Shown here: one piece after another, positions 5,871 to 6,508 of the stretch
How the letters are laid out: every line of letters begins with the position of its first letter
Numbering within the stretch: position 1 is the first letter of the stretch
Assembly (NCBI GenBank): GCA_002254415.1
Contig: NJDR01000033.1
Location: forward strand, 1 to 6,508
From: Candidatus Aenigmarchaeota archaeon ex4484_52
GTDB lineage: Archaea > EX4484-52
DNA: 6,508 nucleotides
Direction: 5' to 3'
Program-made: the position numbers and the translations under genes
Notes under the pieces: generated by a model
Database searches by the model: none
Seen by the model: only the letters and a program-made list of their open reading frames with translations
Told to the model about the DNA's origin: nothing

Positions 5871-6293
5871 ATGGCAGAAACAAATTTACCAAATAGGGAT
5901 GAACCTATAAAAGAAGATGAATTAATGGATGAGACAATAGAAGATAATAATATGCAACCTATTGAAGATGAAGCATCGATGTTTGTTGATGAAGAGCCAA
6001 TAAATAAGCTGCAAAATACAGAAGTGTTGGAACAAGCATCGCAAGAGAAACAACAGACAACACCTTATTCCAGATTGGGAGGACCATTGTTTGTAAGCTT
6101 GCCAAAATACAGACAAATTGGATCTCTTCTTTCATCAATGATAAAAAAAACAGATGATCTAAAAAAACAATTGCAGCAAATAAAAGAAATGAGAAATAAA
6201 GGCACAAAATTGCTTTGCGATACATTAGATGATTTGGAATTAGTTGAAAGTAATATCGGTAAAATAAATAATACTTTGAAATTAAAATCATAA
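5871..6293 (+). CDS. Acidic-N-terminus coiled-coil protein of unknown function
   Basis: This is a 140-residue protein counted from ATG 5871 (143 from the in-frame GTG at 5862). Residues 1-60 are acidic and low in hydrophobics (many Glu/Asp with Asn and Gln), so probably disordered. A short Gln/Thr linker leads to the motif GGPLFVSLPKYRQI (70-83). After it come two long amphipathic segments (about 84-107 and 112-136) with Leu/Ile spacing of a coiled-coil hairpin. There is no signal peptide, membrane helix or catalytic motif; the single Cys is C116. A PLFV-x-Y-R motif followed by a helical hairpin recalls unnamed small proteins of DPANN archaea, where it often reads PLFVKxxxYR; this is memory, not a search. 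It is co-directional with rpl30e but appears to have its own promoter. It is likely a cytoplasmic protein that oligomerises; the role is unknown. Confidence 0.85.
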   Translation: MAETNLPNRDEPIKEDELMDETIEDNNMQPIEDEASMFVDEEPINKLQNTEVLEQASQEKQQTTPYSRLGGPLFVSLPKYRQIGSLLSSMIKKTDDLKKQLQQIKEMRNKGTKLLCDTLDDLELVESNIGKINNTLKLKS

Positions 6294-6295
6294 AA

Positions 6296-6508
6296 ATAAG
6301 TTTTATTGAAAAAAATAAAGAAAAAACAATTGAAATAAATAATAAAGCATTGCATAGAATAATAAACCCTTATGGGAATGCAGGCGCAAAAATAAAATTG
6401 GCGAAAAAAAAATCGTCTTGGTGAAAAAACAAGAGAGAGTAAAGATTTAGAATATGAAGATAAATCCAAAATTGAAGTGTCTGAACCGATTATAATTGAA
6501 AATCCTGT
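6296..6508 (+). pseudogene. Coding-like stretch without a normal start, frame change at an A9 run; continues past the window
   Basis: From about 6296 a plus-strand frame reads ISFIEKNKEKTIEINN..., then ALHRIINPYGNAGAKIKLAKKK, and stops at TGA 6422-6424. Another frame takes over exactly at the nine-A run 6404-6412, reads NRLGEKTRESKDLEYEDK, then SKIEVSEPIIIENP, and stays open to the window end. Joined by skipping one A, the two halves make a continuous charged, protein-like sequence of about 71 residues. No ATG, GTG or TTG opens the first half, since the frame begins after a stop at 6269-6271. Either the gene is decayed, or one or more bases are wrong in the assembly (homopolymer), or translation is unusual. 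I do not recognise the family. It could also be non-coding AT-rich DNA, but the codon choice in the second half argues against that. Confidence 0.5.

Noticed and set aside
5959..6469. Two overlapping minus-strand open frames opposite the coiled-coil gene
   Set aside because: Their translations are rich in Phe, Cys and Leu runs, as expected for the reverse of Lys/Glu-rich coding DNA. The plus-strand gene has a promoter, a ribosome-binding site and a sensible protein.
1..6508. CRISPR array, transposon ends, tRNA or rRNA genes, toxin-antitoxin or defence genes
   Set aside because: I found no regularly spaced direct repeats, no transposase or nuclease motifs, and no GC-richer structured RNA block of the kind expected in such an AT-rich genome.

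Overview
The window is a compact, very AT-rich stretch of an archaeal chromosome. It carries three archaeal/eukaryotic-type informational genes: the ribosome-recycling ATPase ABCE1, the wyosine-tRNA radical-SAM enzyme Taw1 and ribosomal protein L30e. It also carries a surface protein with a PGF-pre-PGF-type domain, which is typical of archaeal cell-surface proteins. TATA-like boxes lie about 21-30 bases before most start codons and Shine-Dalgarno sites are mostly missing, which fits leaderless archaeal transcription. The strong AT bias, small spacers and lineage-restricted small proteins suggest a small-genome (DPANN-like) archaeon. That placement is inference; no rRNA or other decisive marker is present.

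Layout from left to right. (a) 1-231 is the 3' end of an unidentified plus-strand gene. (b) It converges on a minus-strand pair, abce1 (722-2512) followed by a four-helix membrane protein (240-692), which has its own TATA-like box. (c) Divergent from abce1 is a 651-residue single-pass surface protein (2592-4547). It has a signal peptide, a sequon-rich N-terminal domain, an eight-cysteine module, a PGF-pre-PGF-like domain, two further Cys-rich repeats, one membrane helix and a cytoplasmic tail made of a tandem 71-residue helical repeat. (d) Its 3' end overlaps by 14 bases the convergent taw1 (4534-5505). (e) taw1 and rpl30e (5541-5819) diverge from a 35-base spacer with two symmetrically placed TATA-like boxes. 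(f) A 140-residue acidic/coiled-coil protein (5871-6293) follows. (g) The window ends in a coding-like stretch with no normal start codon and a frame change at a run of nine A (6296 to the end).

The genes do not form one obvious pathway. abce1, taw1 and rpl30e all serve translation: recycling, tRNA-Phe position-37 modification and the large ribosomal subunit. The surface protein, membrane protein and coiled-coil protein are lineage-type genes of unknown role. I see no mobile element, CRISPR array, RNA gene or defence system. The most distinctive item is the mosaic surface protein with its duplicated cytoplasmic module. After it come the matching Gly-to-Ala change in both ABCE1 P-loops and the broken ORF at the right edge.
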